Shown piece by piece: positions 1 through 7,257 of a stretch of DNA of 8,232 nt. The notes beneath the pieces are model-generated. The model was not told the DNA's origin. It saw only the letters and a list, made by a program, of their open reading frames with translations, and searched no databases. Origin of the DNA: UBA3774 sp045600025. GTDB taxonomy: Bacteria; Bacillota; Clostridia; Lachnospirales; Lachnospiraceae. The translations under genes and the position numbers were made by a program. The stretch spans positions 1-8,232 of the forward strand of contig JAZRXC010000031.1 in NCBI GenBank assembly GCA_045600025.1, given 5' to 3'. Each line of letters opens with the position of its first letter. Within the stretch, counting starts at the first letter, position 1.

Positions 1-22
1 TTGAAACAATCAAGTCTTACCT

Positions 23-30
23 GAGGAAGG
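23..30 (+). promoter_or_regulatory. Ribosome binding site of ileS
   Basis: A purine-rich Shine-Dalgarno sequence, GAGGAAGG, ends 8 bases before the ATG at 39 and supports that start. The other bases of the 38-nt leader show no T-box core, hairpin or T-run. Many Firmicutes aminoacyl-tRNA synthetase genes are controlled by T-boxes, but if there is one here it lies outside the window. Confidence 0.85.
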
Positions 31-38
31 AAACAGCT

Positions 39-3000
39 ATGTACAACAAAGTATCTGCAGACATGAAATTTGTAGACAGAGAAGAAAGAGTACTCAAATT
101 CTGGAAAGAAAACCAGATATTTGAGAAGAGTATGACAGAGCGCGAAGGCGGCCCCGAATACATGTTTTATGACGGCCCGCCCACAGCAAACGGCAAGCCC
201 CATATCGGACACGTATTAACACGTGTAATAAAAGATATGATACCCAGATACCGCACTATGAAAGGATACAATGTCCCCAGAAAAGCAGGCTGGGATACTC
301 ACGGACTGCCCGTAGAACTTGAAGTAGAAAAACTGCTCGGCCTTGACGGCAAAGAGCAGATAGAAGAGTACGGACTTGAGCCCTTCATTACGAAGTGTAA
401 AGAATCCGTATGGAAATATAAAGGAATGTGGGAAGACTTCTCAGGCAAGGTAGGCTTTTGGGCTGATATGGACAACCCCTACGTAACCTATGAGAACAAC
501 TTCATCGAATCAGAGTGGTGGGCACTCAACAAAATCTGGCAGAAAGGACTCCTCTACAAAGGATTCAAAATCGTACCTTATTGCCCTCGCTGCGGTACCC
601 CGCTCTCAAGCCACGAAGTAGCACAAGGATACAAGGACGTAAAGGAACGCTCATGTATCGTAAGATTTAAGACAAAAGAAGCAGACGGTTCATACTTCCT
701 CGCATGGACAACAACCCCCTGGACCCTTCCCAGTAACGTAGCACTTTGCGTAAATCCTAATATCGAATATGTAAAAGTACAGAACGGCGATTACAAATAT
801 ATCTTAGCTCGTCCGCTGCTTGATACAGTACTCGAAGGCGAATACGAAATTCTCGAAGCATACAAAGGAAGTGACCTCGAAGGCCGCGAATATGATCCGC
901 TCTTTAACTGGGCAGATCTTAAAGGCAAGAAAGGTTACTACGTAACATGCGCCGACTACGTAACAACTACCGACGGTACCGGAATAGTGCATATCGCACC
1001 TGCCTTTGGTGAGGACGACTCACAGGTCGGAAAGCGTTATGATCTTCCTTTCGTTCAGATGGTAGACGCAAAGGGCGAAATGTGCGGAGGCACTCCTTGG
1101 GACGGAACATTCTGCAAGAAAGCCGACCCCGAAGTACTGAAGGCACTGTCCGAAAAAGGCCTGCTTTATTCAGCACCTATCTTTGAACACAGCTATCCTC
1201 ATTGCTGGAGATGCGATACGCCACTCATTTACTACGCACGCGAATCTTGGTTCATCAAGATGACTGAAGTAAAAGATGACCTGATTGCAAATAATAACAC
1301 AATCAACTGGATACCTGAATCTATCGGTAAAGGTCGTTTCGGAGACTGGCTTGAAAATGTACAGGATTGGGGAATCAGCCGTAACCGGTATTGGGGTACT
1401 CCTCTTAATATCTGGGAGTGCTCATGCGGACATCAGCACAGCATCGGTTCTATAGCAGAGCTTCGTGAAATGTCTGACAACTGCCCCGAGGACATTGAGC
1501 TTCATCGCCCTTACATCGATGCAGTGACAATCAAATGCCCTAAGTGCGGCGGCGAAATGCACCGCGTACCTGAGGTAATTGACTGCTGGTTCGACTCCGG
1601 CTCAATGCCATTTGCCCAGTATCACTATCCATTTGAAAATGAAGAAGTCTTCAAGAAGAACTTCCCCGCAGATTTCATCAGCGAAGCTGTAGACCAGACC
1701 CGCGGTTGGTTCTATTCACTTCTTGCAATATCCACACTTGTATTTAATAAAGCGCCTTACAAGAACGTAATCGTGCTCGGACACGTACAGGATGAAAACG
1801 GCCAGAAGATGAGTAAGAGCAAAGGGAACGCAGTAGATCCCATGGAAGCACTTGAAACTTACGGAGCCGACGCAATTCGCTGGTATTTCTACATCAACAG
1901 CGCACCTTGGCTTCCTAACCGTTTCCACGGCAAGGCTGTAGTTGAGGGCCAGAGAAAATTCCTCGGAACTCTGTGGAACACATATGCATTCTTTGTACTT
2001 TATGCAAATATCGATGGCTTTGACGCAGCGCAGTACAAACTTGAGTATGACAAGCTTGCCGTAATGGATAAATGGCTGCTTTCAAGACTCAATACACTTA
2101 TTCATACGGTAGATGATGATCTCAATAATTACATGATTCCCGAGACTGCAAGAGCCCTTATGGATTTTGCAGACGAACTCAGCAACTGGTATGTACGCCG
2201 CTGCAGAGATCGTTTCTGGGCAAGCGGTATGGAGCAGGATAAGATTAATGCTTACATGACGCTTTACACAGCGCTTGTAACGCTCTGCAAGCTTGCAGCG
2301 CCGATGGTTCCTTTCATCACTGAAGATATTTATCAGAACCTCGTGCGCACATCATTTGCAGGTGCACCTGAAAGCATCCATCTGTGCGACTTCCCCATAG
2401 CTGATGATTCAATGATTGATAAGGATCTTGAGGCAAATATGGATGAAGTTCTTCATATTGTAGTAATGGGTCGTGCATGCCGTAATGAAGCAAACATCAA
2501 GAACCGCCAGCCTATCGCAGGGCTTTATATAAAGGCTCCAAAGCAGCTTGACGAGATGTGCACGGACATCATTCGCGATGAATTAAATGTAAAACAGGTA
2601 TTCTACTGCGAAGATACATCCGCTATGAGCTCATACAGCTTCAAGCCTCAGATGCGCACATTGGGTCCAAAATACGGCAAGGCTCTTAATGAAATCCGCA
2701 CATTGCTTTCCGAAATCGACGGCAATGCGGCAATGAATGAACTGAATAGCACAGGTGAGCTTCATCTCGCGCTCAGCGATGGAACAGATGCAGTTCTTTC
2801 TATGGATGATGTTCTTATAGATACTCAGCAGGTTGAAGGCTTTGTATCACTTACTGAAGGCGAACTTACCATAGCGCTTGATACAAAACTTACTCCCGAG
2901 CTTATCCGCGAAGGAATCGCCCGTGAGCTTGTAAGCAAGATTCAGACTATGAGAAAAGAAGCCGGATTTGAAGTAATGGACTACATCCGCGTATATTACA

Positions 3001-3155
3001 CTGCTCCCGCCGAAGTAAAAGATATCTTCATAAATGACGGCGCAGCCATCCTGTCAGATGTAATGGCAAAAGAAGCCCGCGAAGGAAACGGAGGATATTC
3101 CAAGGATTGGGATATCAATGGTTTCGCCGTAACGCTCGGAGTAGAAAAGCTTTAA
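39..3155 (+). CDS. ileS: Isoleucyl-tRNA synthetase, IleS2 (eukaryote-like) type
   Basis: This cytoplasmic class I synthetase charges tRNA-Ile with isoleucine using ATP and hydrolyses mischarged Val-tRNA-Ile. The 1038 residues show the HIGH motif at 55-58, within PPTANGKPHIGH, and KMSKS at 590-594. The CP1 editing domain lies at about 190-400, with the Thr-rich WTTTPWTLPSN at 223-233 and HIAPAFGEDD at 318-327. Cysteine pairs at 182/185, 389/392, 461/463 and 500/503 look like zinc sites. The DCWFDSGS core is at 515-522. A helical anticodon-binding domain begins near 675, and the C-terminal domain contains PELIREG at 953-959. The length, the PPTANG form of the HIGH region and the lack of a C-terminal zinc finger point to IleS2 rather than the roughly 930-residue IleS1. 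IleS2 enzymes are generally less sensitive to mupirocin, so that is expected here but not shown. ATG 39 has a good ribosome binding site and a normal family N-terminus. Valine is coded mostly by GTA, unlike in glgP. Confidence 0.98.
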   Translation: MYNKVSADMKFVDREERVLKFWKENQIFEKSMTEREGGPEYMFYDGPPTANGKPHIGHVLTRVIKDMIPRYRTMKGYNVPRKAGWDTHGLPVELEVEKLLGLDGKEQIEEYGLEPFITKCKESVWKYKGMWEDFSGKVGFWADMDNPYVTYENNFIESEWWALNKIWQKGLLYKGFKIVPYCPRCGTPLSSHEVAQGYKDVKERSCIVRFKTKEADGSYFLAWTTTPWTLPSNVALCVNPNIEYVKVQNGDYKYILARPLLDTVLEGEYEILEAYKGSDLEGREYDPLFNWADLKGKKGYYVTCADYVTTTDGTGIVHIAPAFGEDDSQVGKRYDLPFVQMVDAKGEMCGGTPWDGTFCKKADPEVLKALSEKGLLYSAPIFEHSYPHCWRCDTPLIYYARESWFIKMTEVKDDLIANNNTINWIPESIGKGRFGDWLENVQDWGISRNRYWGTPLNIWECSCGHQHSIGSIAELREMSDNCPEDIELHRPYIDAVTIKCPKCGGEMHRVPEVIDCWFDSGSMPFAQYHYPFENEEVFKKNFPADFISEAVDQTRGWFYSLLAISTLVFNKAPYKNVIVLGHVQDENGQKMSKSKGNAVDPMEALETYGADAIRWYFYINSAPWLPNRFHGKAVVEGQRKFLGTLWNTYAFFVLYANIDGFDAAQYKLEYDKLAVMDKWLLSRLNTLIHTVDDDLNNYMIPETARALMDFADELSNWYVRRCRDRFWASGMEQDKINAYMTLYTALVTLCKLAAPMVPFITEDIYQNLVRTSFAGAPESIHLCDFPIADDSMIDKDLEANMDEVLHIVVMGRACRNEANIKNRQPIAGLYIKAPKQLDEMCTDIIRDELNVKQVFYCEDTSAMSSYSFKPQMRTLGPKYGKALNEIRTLLSEIDGNAAMNELNSTGELHLALSDGTDAVLSMDDVLIDTQQVEGFVSLTEGELTIALDTKLTPELIREGIARELVSKIQTMRKEAGFEVMDYIRVYYTAPAEVKDIFINDGAAILSDVMAKEAREGNGGYSKDWDINGFAVTLGVEKL

Positions 3156-3186
3156 TCTTTATATAAAAAACTAAAAGGAAAAAACA
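3156..3186 (+). other. ileS-glgP spacer with glgP ribosome binding site
   Basis: This 31-base AT-rich spacer has no inverted repeat that would make a terminator stem. It carries an AAGGAA Shine-Dalgarno at 3175-3180, 6 bases before the glgP ATG. A TATATAAAA stretch could pass for a -10 element, but no matching -35 box is placed upstream of it. The short gap and missing terminator favour read-through from ileS into glgP. A promoter inside the end of ileS cannot be excluded. Confidence 0.6.
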
Positions 3187-5640
3187 ATGACCGGAAATAT
3201 AGTTTTTGACAAAGAAAAGTTCAAAAAAAGAGTTGAAGAGCTTGTTAAGATCAGTACCATGCAGTCAATTGAGGACGCATCACCGCAGCACATATATGTT
3301 GCGGTTGGGTATGCAACTCATGAACTGTTGACCGATGCATGGCTTGACACAACAAAAAAAGCCAAGACCGATGATGCGCGTATGCTCTATTACATGTCCA
3401 TGGAGTTCCTCATGGGAAGAGCACTGGGAAATGATTTAATCTCTCTTGGTGCGTATGACGGTGTGAAAGAGGTACTTGACGAGCTCGGCATTGACATTAA
3501 TTTAATCGAGGATCAGGAACGTGACTGGGCGCTCGGCAATGGCGGCCTCGGAAGACTTGCAGCCTGTTTCCTCGATTCACTGTCCACTCTCGGATATCAT
3601 GCTTACGGCGCGGGAATCCGTTATCAGTATGGTATGTTCCGCCAGCAGATATCCGATATGCAACAAAAAGAAATACCTGATGAGTGGCTTGCAATCGGCA
3701 ACCCCTTTGAAATTCGCCGAGATAATCTCACTCAGGAAGTGCGCTTCGGTGGTTCTATTAAATATGATTTCGATGAGAACGGCGAGCCGCATTTTACTCA
3801 GCAGGGATATGATTCTGTTTTAGCCGTCCCTTATGATACTCCGGTAGTCGGCTATGGCAATGGAGTTGTTAACACACTGCGCCTTTGGAATGCGGAGCCG
3901 AAGACCAAGCTTGAGCTGGATGCATTCGGACGAGGAGATTATGAGGCAGCGGCCCGTTCTGCCAATATGGCAGCAACGCTTTGCAAGGTGCTTTACCCTG
4001 CAGATGACCATATGGCCGGAAAAGAACTTCGCTTAAAACAGCAATATTTCTTTGTATCCGCAACCATTCAGCGTGCGCTTGCCCGCTATATGGAAACCCA
4101 TGAAGACATTCACGGCCTTCCCGAAAAAGTATGCTTCCAGATGAATGATACGCATCCTACCGTAACTGTGGCAGAGCTCATGCGCCTGCTTATAGATGAG
4201 TACAATTTGAAATGGAACGAAGCGTGGGAGATTACAACTCATTGCTGTGCATACACTAACCATACGATTATGGCGGAAGCTTCAGAGAAATGGCCGATAT
4301 CACTTTTCTCCAGACTGCTACCTCGTGTTTACATGATTATCGACGAGATTAACCGCCGTCTTGTTGCAGATATCCGTGCAAAATATCCGAATGACGAAAC
4401 CAAGATAAAGAGTATGGCTATCCTCTATGATGGACAGGTTCGTATGGCAAATCTTGCAATAACTGGAAGCTATTCCGTAAACGGCGTAGCAGCGCTTCAT
4501 ACAGAGATATTAAAGGCACGCGAGTTCAAAGATTTCTATGAGCTCAGCCCCGAAAAATTCAACAACAAGACAAACGGAATCACTCAGAGAAGATTTATGC
4601 TTCATGCAAATCCGCTCCTTTCATCTTGGATTACAGAGCGCATTGGAGCAGGTTGGATTACAAACCTGTCTGATCTTTCCGAACTAAAAAAGTATGCCGA
4701 TGATGAAAATGCGCTATCTGAATTTGCAGCAATAAAGAAGGCAAATAAAGAGCGCCTTGCGGCGTATATCAAAGAGCATAACGGCGTAGATGTTGACGTG
4801 AATTCAATATTTGACGTGCAGGTTAAGCGTATGCATGAGTATAAAAGACAGCTGCTTAATATCCTTCGCGTCATTTGCATCTACAAGCGCTTAAAGGCAA
4901 ATCCCGATATGGACATAGTACCGCGCACCTATATATTCGGCGGAAAGGCGGCGGCAGGATATCGTCTTGCCAAGCTTACGATAGAACTCATATGCCGCGT
5001 TGCGGATGTTGTGAATAATGACCCGGATACAAACGGAAAGCTGAAGGTTGTATTTATCGAAGATTATTGCGTTTCAAATGCTGAACTTATATTTGCCGCG
5101 AGTGATGTATCCGAGCAGATTTCCACTGCAAGTAAAGAAGCGTCCGGCACAGGAAATATGAAATTTATGCTGAACGGCGCAGTTACGATAGGAACGATGG
5201 ACGGGGCAAATGTGGAGATATTCGAGGAGGTCGGATTAGATAACGGCTTCACATTCGGGCTTTCGGCTCAGGAGGTTATACGCTATGAGCGTGAGGGCGG
5301 TTACAATCCCTTGACAATTTTTAATGAGGATTCAGAACTGCGTGACGTACTTATGACACTTATCAACGGCACATTCTATCCGGATGATGCGGATCATTTC
5401 CGCCCGATATATGATTCACTTCTCAATACAAATATTCGTGACAGAGCAGATGTGTACTTCATATTAAAAGACTTCCGTTCATACGATGAAGCTCAATCGA
5501 GAGTTGACGAGGCCTACAGAGACGTAAACCGCTGGCGCAGAATGCAGCTCATGAATACAGCTTGCTGCGGCAAGTTCTCCTCTGACAGAACCATAGAAGA
5601 ATATGTAAAAGATATATGGCACCTTGATAAGCTACAGTAA
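3187..5640 (+). CDS. glgP: Glycogen/alpha-glucan phosphorylase
   Basis: This PLP-dependent GT35 enzyme removes terminal alpha-1,4-linked glucose from glycogen, starch or maltodextrin with phosphate, giving glucose-1-phosphate in the cytoplasm. The 817 residues match the usual full length. Visible motifs are GNGGLGRL at 117-124, NDTHP at 320-324 and VKRMHEYKRQ at 546-555. In the last, R548 and K553 correspond to the phosphate-site Arg569 and Lys574 of rabbit muscle phosphorylase. The PLP motif EASGTGNMKF has its Schiff-base lysine at K659 and is followed by the conserved GAVTIGTMDGANVEI. No N-terminal extension like the phosphorylated Ser14 region of animal enzymes is seen. ATG 3187 has an AAGGAA site just upstream. 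No other glycogen gene (glgA, glgB, glgC, malQ) is adjacent. Whether glycogen or maltodextrin is the main substrate cannot be read from the sequence, so malP is an alternative symbol. Confidence 0.96.
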   Translation: MTGNIVFDKEKFKKRVEELVKISTMQSIEDASPQHIYVAVGYATHELLTDAWLDTTKKAKTDDARMLYYMSMEFLMGRALGNDLISLGAYDGVKEVLDELGIDINLIEDQERDWALGNGGLGRLAACFLDSLSTLGYHAYGAGIRYQYGMFRQQISDMQQKEIPDEWLAIGNPFEIRRDNLTQEVRFGGSIKYDFDENGEPHFTQQGYDSVLAVPYDTPVVGYGNGVVNTLRLWNAEPKTKLELDAFGRGDYEAAARSANMAATLCKVLYPADDHMAGKELRLKQQYFFVSATIQRALARYMETHEDIHGLPEKVCFQMNDTHPTVTVAELMRLLIDEYNLKWNEAWEITTHCCAYTNHTIMAEASEKWPISLFSRLLPRVYMIIDEINRRLVADIRAKYPNDETKIKSMAILYDGQVRMANLAITGSYSVNGVAALHTEILKAREFKDFYELSPEKFNNKTNGITQRRFMLHANPLLSSWITERIGAGWITNLSDLSELKKYADDENALSEFAAIKKANKERLAAYIKEHNGVDVDVNSIFDVQVKRMHEYKRQLLNILRVICIYKRLKANPDMDIVPRTYIFGGKAAAGYRLAKLTIELICRVADVVNNDPDTNGKLKVVFIEDYCVSNAELIFAASDVSEQISTASKEASGTGNMKFMLNGAVTIGTMDGANVEIFEEVGLDNGFTFGLSAQEVIRYEREGGYNPLTIFNEDSELRDVLMTLINGTFYPDDADHFRPIYDSLLNTNIRDRADVYFILKDFRSYDEAQSRVDEAYRDVNRWRRMQLMNTACCGKFSSDRTIEEYVKDIWHLDKLQ

Positions 5641-5656
5641 TTGCCAAAGAGGATGC

Positions 5657-5663
5657 AAGGCGG
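5657..5663 (+). promoter_or_regulatory. Weak ribosome binding site of tsaE
   Basis: AAGGCGG lies 9 bases before the ATG at 5673 and is the best Shine-Dalgarno candidate; a second purine run, AAAGAGG, lies further away at 5646-5652. TTGCC at 5641-5645 can pair with GGCAA at 5662-5666, which would partly bury this site. That is only a 5-bp stem with a 16-base loop, so its effect is uncertain. Confidence 0.5.
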
Positions 5664-5672
5664 CAAAATACG

Positions 5673-6140
5673 ATGATATTAGCAAGTAACTGTGAAAAAG
5701 ATACGTATGAACTCGGCAGGATGCTGGCAGATTCTGCGATGTCGGGCGATATCATTTGCCTGGATGGTGATCTCGGAGCAGGCAAAACCGTTTTTACTAA
5801 AGGTTTTGCAGAAGGTCTCGGAATAAAAGAGCCGGTAACCTCACCGACATTTACCATTATTCACAGTTATGAGGGACGGCTGCCGCTTCATCATTTTGAT
5901 GTTTACAGAATCGAGGATGAAGATGAGATGTTTGAACTCGGTTACGAAGAGTATTTCTTCGGAGAAGGCGTGTGTTTAATCGAATGGTCAACGCTCATTC
6001 CTTCATGCATTCCCGCGCATGCCATGCATATTACAATCGAAAGAGATTATTCACAGTCAGACGAATACAGAAAAATTACTATAGAAGGTGCCACCTCCAA
6101 GATGGCGGAGGCGCTTAAAAATATCGGAGACGCAGAATGA
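5673..6140 (+). CDS. tsaE: t6A biosynthesis ATPase TsaE
   Basis: TsaE (YjeE family) is the P-loop ATPase that works with TsaB and TsaD to add threonylcarbamoyl to A37 of ANN-decoding tRNAs. It is thought to reset the TsaBD complex between cycles. The 155 residues carry a Walker A motif GDLGAGKT at 32-39 with K38 and T39. The family signature TSPTFTI is at 56-62, HHFDVYRI at 73-80, and the Walker B-like CLIEW at 101-105 contains the conserved E104 and W105. The residue after the Trp is Ser where many homologues have Pro, a mild difference. Length is normal for the family. Its TGA stop overlaps the ATG of tsaB-rimI as ATGA, which indicates translational coupling and fits their joint function. 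Confidence 0.96.
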   Translation: MILASNCEKDTYELGRMLADSAMSGDIICLDGDLGAGKTVFTKGFAEGLGIKEPVTSPTFTIIHSYEGRLPLHHFDVYRIEDEDEMFELGYEEYFFGEGVCLIEWSTLIPSCIPAHAMHITIERDYSQSDEYRKITIEGATSKMAEALKNIGDAE

Positions 6141-7255
6141 AAATTCTCGCAATAGAAAGTTCCGCCCTGGTGGCTTCGGTAGCAATAATAGAAGACGGAA
6201 CCATTACAGCAGAATACAGTGTCAATTACAAGAAGACTCATAGTGAGACACTTCTTCCTATGATTTACGAAATAATTCGCATGACAGGGACAGATCTTGC
6301 GAGTCTTGATGCGATTGCAGTTTCGGCAGGACCGGGATCATTCACCGGACTTCGTATCGGCGCTGCTACCGCAAAGGGAATGTGTCTTGCGCTGGACATT
6401 CCACTCATTCCTGTCCCTACGCTGGAAGCGCTTGCATACAATATGTGCGGTAGCAGTTGCTTAATATGTCCGATAATGGATGCAAGGCGCATGCAGGTTT
6501 ATACCGGTCTATACACATGCGAAAATGAAATAAACACAATACTTTCGCAGCGTGCAGTCAGTATCGATGAGCTTATTGAATATTTGCAATCACGCCATGC
6601 AGGAGAAAAAGTGATTTTCCTCGGTGATGGTGTGCCGGTATTTAAAGATATTATTACAGCACGCTTAGGAGACTCGGCAATATTTGCAGCGGCTCCGAAT
6701 GAACGTCAGAGAGCAGCAGCGGTTGCGGCGCTCGGAGAAATCATTTTCCAAAACGGAGGAGCAGTTTCTTCAGATGATTTTTCGCCTGAATATCTGCGTC
6801 AGTCACAGGCGGAACGTGAATATACAGAAGTCCGTAAGGCATCCGCAGAAGATGCAAAAATTGCAGCATCTCTTGAGGCAGTATGCTTTGATGCGCCTTG
6901 GGATGAGGCATTTATTGCAAGCCTTTTAAAGAATCCCTGCAACGAGGTTCTGCTTGCTTATCATGAAGATGTGCCGGTAGGATACCTCATTTGCCAAAAA
7001 GTATCCGGAGAGGGAGAGATACTTCGCATAGGAGTAAAGCCCGATATTCGCCGCGCAGGTATCGGCCGCAGACTTATTACGGTTATGGAAGAAGATAAAA
7101 AGACTGATAGCTGGAGCCTTGAAGTGCGCTCGGGTAATGAAGCCGCTATCGGACTTTACCGCATTTGCGGATATAAAGAAACGCGAATCCGCCAGGATTA
7201 TTATTCGGATCCTGTCGAAGACGCACTTTGTATGGAACATATAATCAGGGAGTAA
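6137..7255 (+). CDS. tsaB: TsaB-RimI fusion: t6A complex subunit plus bS18 alanine acetyltransferase
   Basis: Two normally separate proteins are joined in one 372-residue frame. Residues 1 to about 227 are TsaB, the ASKHA-fold partner that binds and stabilises TsaD. They begin MKILAIESS and contain AVSAGPGSFTGLRIG at 61-75, PIMDARRMQVYTGLY at 112-126 and the usual closing motif PEYLRQSQAERE at 217-228. Residues from about 229 to 372 are a RimI-type GNAT acetyltransferase, which modifies the N-terminal alanine of ribosomal protein bS18. It shows an acetyl-CoA pyrophosphate loop RRAGIG at 305-310, LEVRSGNEAAIGLY at 328-341 with N334 and the probable catalytic Y341, and the family ending GYKETRIRQDYY at 345-356. 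There is practically no linker. The ATG overlaps the tsaE stop and has GGAG at 6126-6129, 7 bases ahead. No second start with a strong ribosome binding site is evident at the junction, so one polypeptide is the likely product. Confidence 0.94.
   Translation: MKILAIESSALVASVAIIEDGTITAEYSVNYKKTHSETLLPMIYEIIRMTGTDLASLDAIAVSAGPGSFTGLRIGAATAKGMCLALDIPLIPVPTLEALAYNMCGSSCLICPIMDARRMQVYTGLYTCENEINTILSQRAVSIDELIEYLQSRHAGEKVIFLGDGVPVFKDIITARLGDSAIFAAAPNERQRAAAVAALGEIIFQNGGAVSSDDFSPEYLRQSQAEREYTEVRKASAEDAKIAASLEAVCFDAPWDEAFIASLLKNPCNEVLLAYHEDVPVGYLICQKVSGEGEILRIGVKPDIRRAGIGRRLITVMEEDKKTDSWSLEVRSGNEAAIGLYRICGYKETRIRQDYYSDPVEDALCMEHIIRE
7247..7252 (+). promoter_or_regulatory. Ribosome binding site that decides the rnz start
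   Basis: AGGGAG ends 5 bases before ATG 7258. It selects this start over the in-frame TTG at 7228, which would add ten residues (YGTYNQGVK after the initiator) with no family resemblance and would overlap the end of tsaB-rimI. From ATG 7258 the protein begins MLDVCLLGTGG, a normal RNase Z N-terminus. Confidence 0.85.
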
Positions 7256-7257
7256 AG

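Noticed and set aside
1..38. T-box leader upstream of ileS
   Set aside because: Only 38 bases are visible and they contain no T-box core, antiterminator or terminator. The idea is plausible from the gene class but unsupported within the window.
3521..3823. Forward-strand 100-codon open frame inside glgP
   Set aside because: It is an alternate frame across conserved glgP coding sequence such as GNGGLGRL, with no family resemblance; a shadow frame.
5641..5666. Inverted repeat TTGCC...GGCAA right after the glgP stop, considered as a terminator
   Set aside because: The stem is only 5 bp with a 16-base loop and no T-run follows. It is too weak for an intrinsic terminator.
5549..5857. Reverse-strand open frame spanning the glgP-tsaE junction
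   Set aside because: It is opposite coding sequence on both sides, including the TsaE Walker A region, has no recognisable domain and no clear ribosome binding site.
7228..7257. Longer rnz start at TTG 7228
   Set aside because: The ten added residues do not resemble RNase Z and would overlap the end of tsaB-rimI, and ATG 7258 has a well-spaced AGGGAG and a typical family N-terminus.
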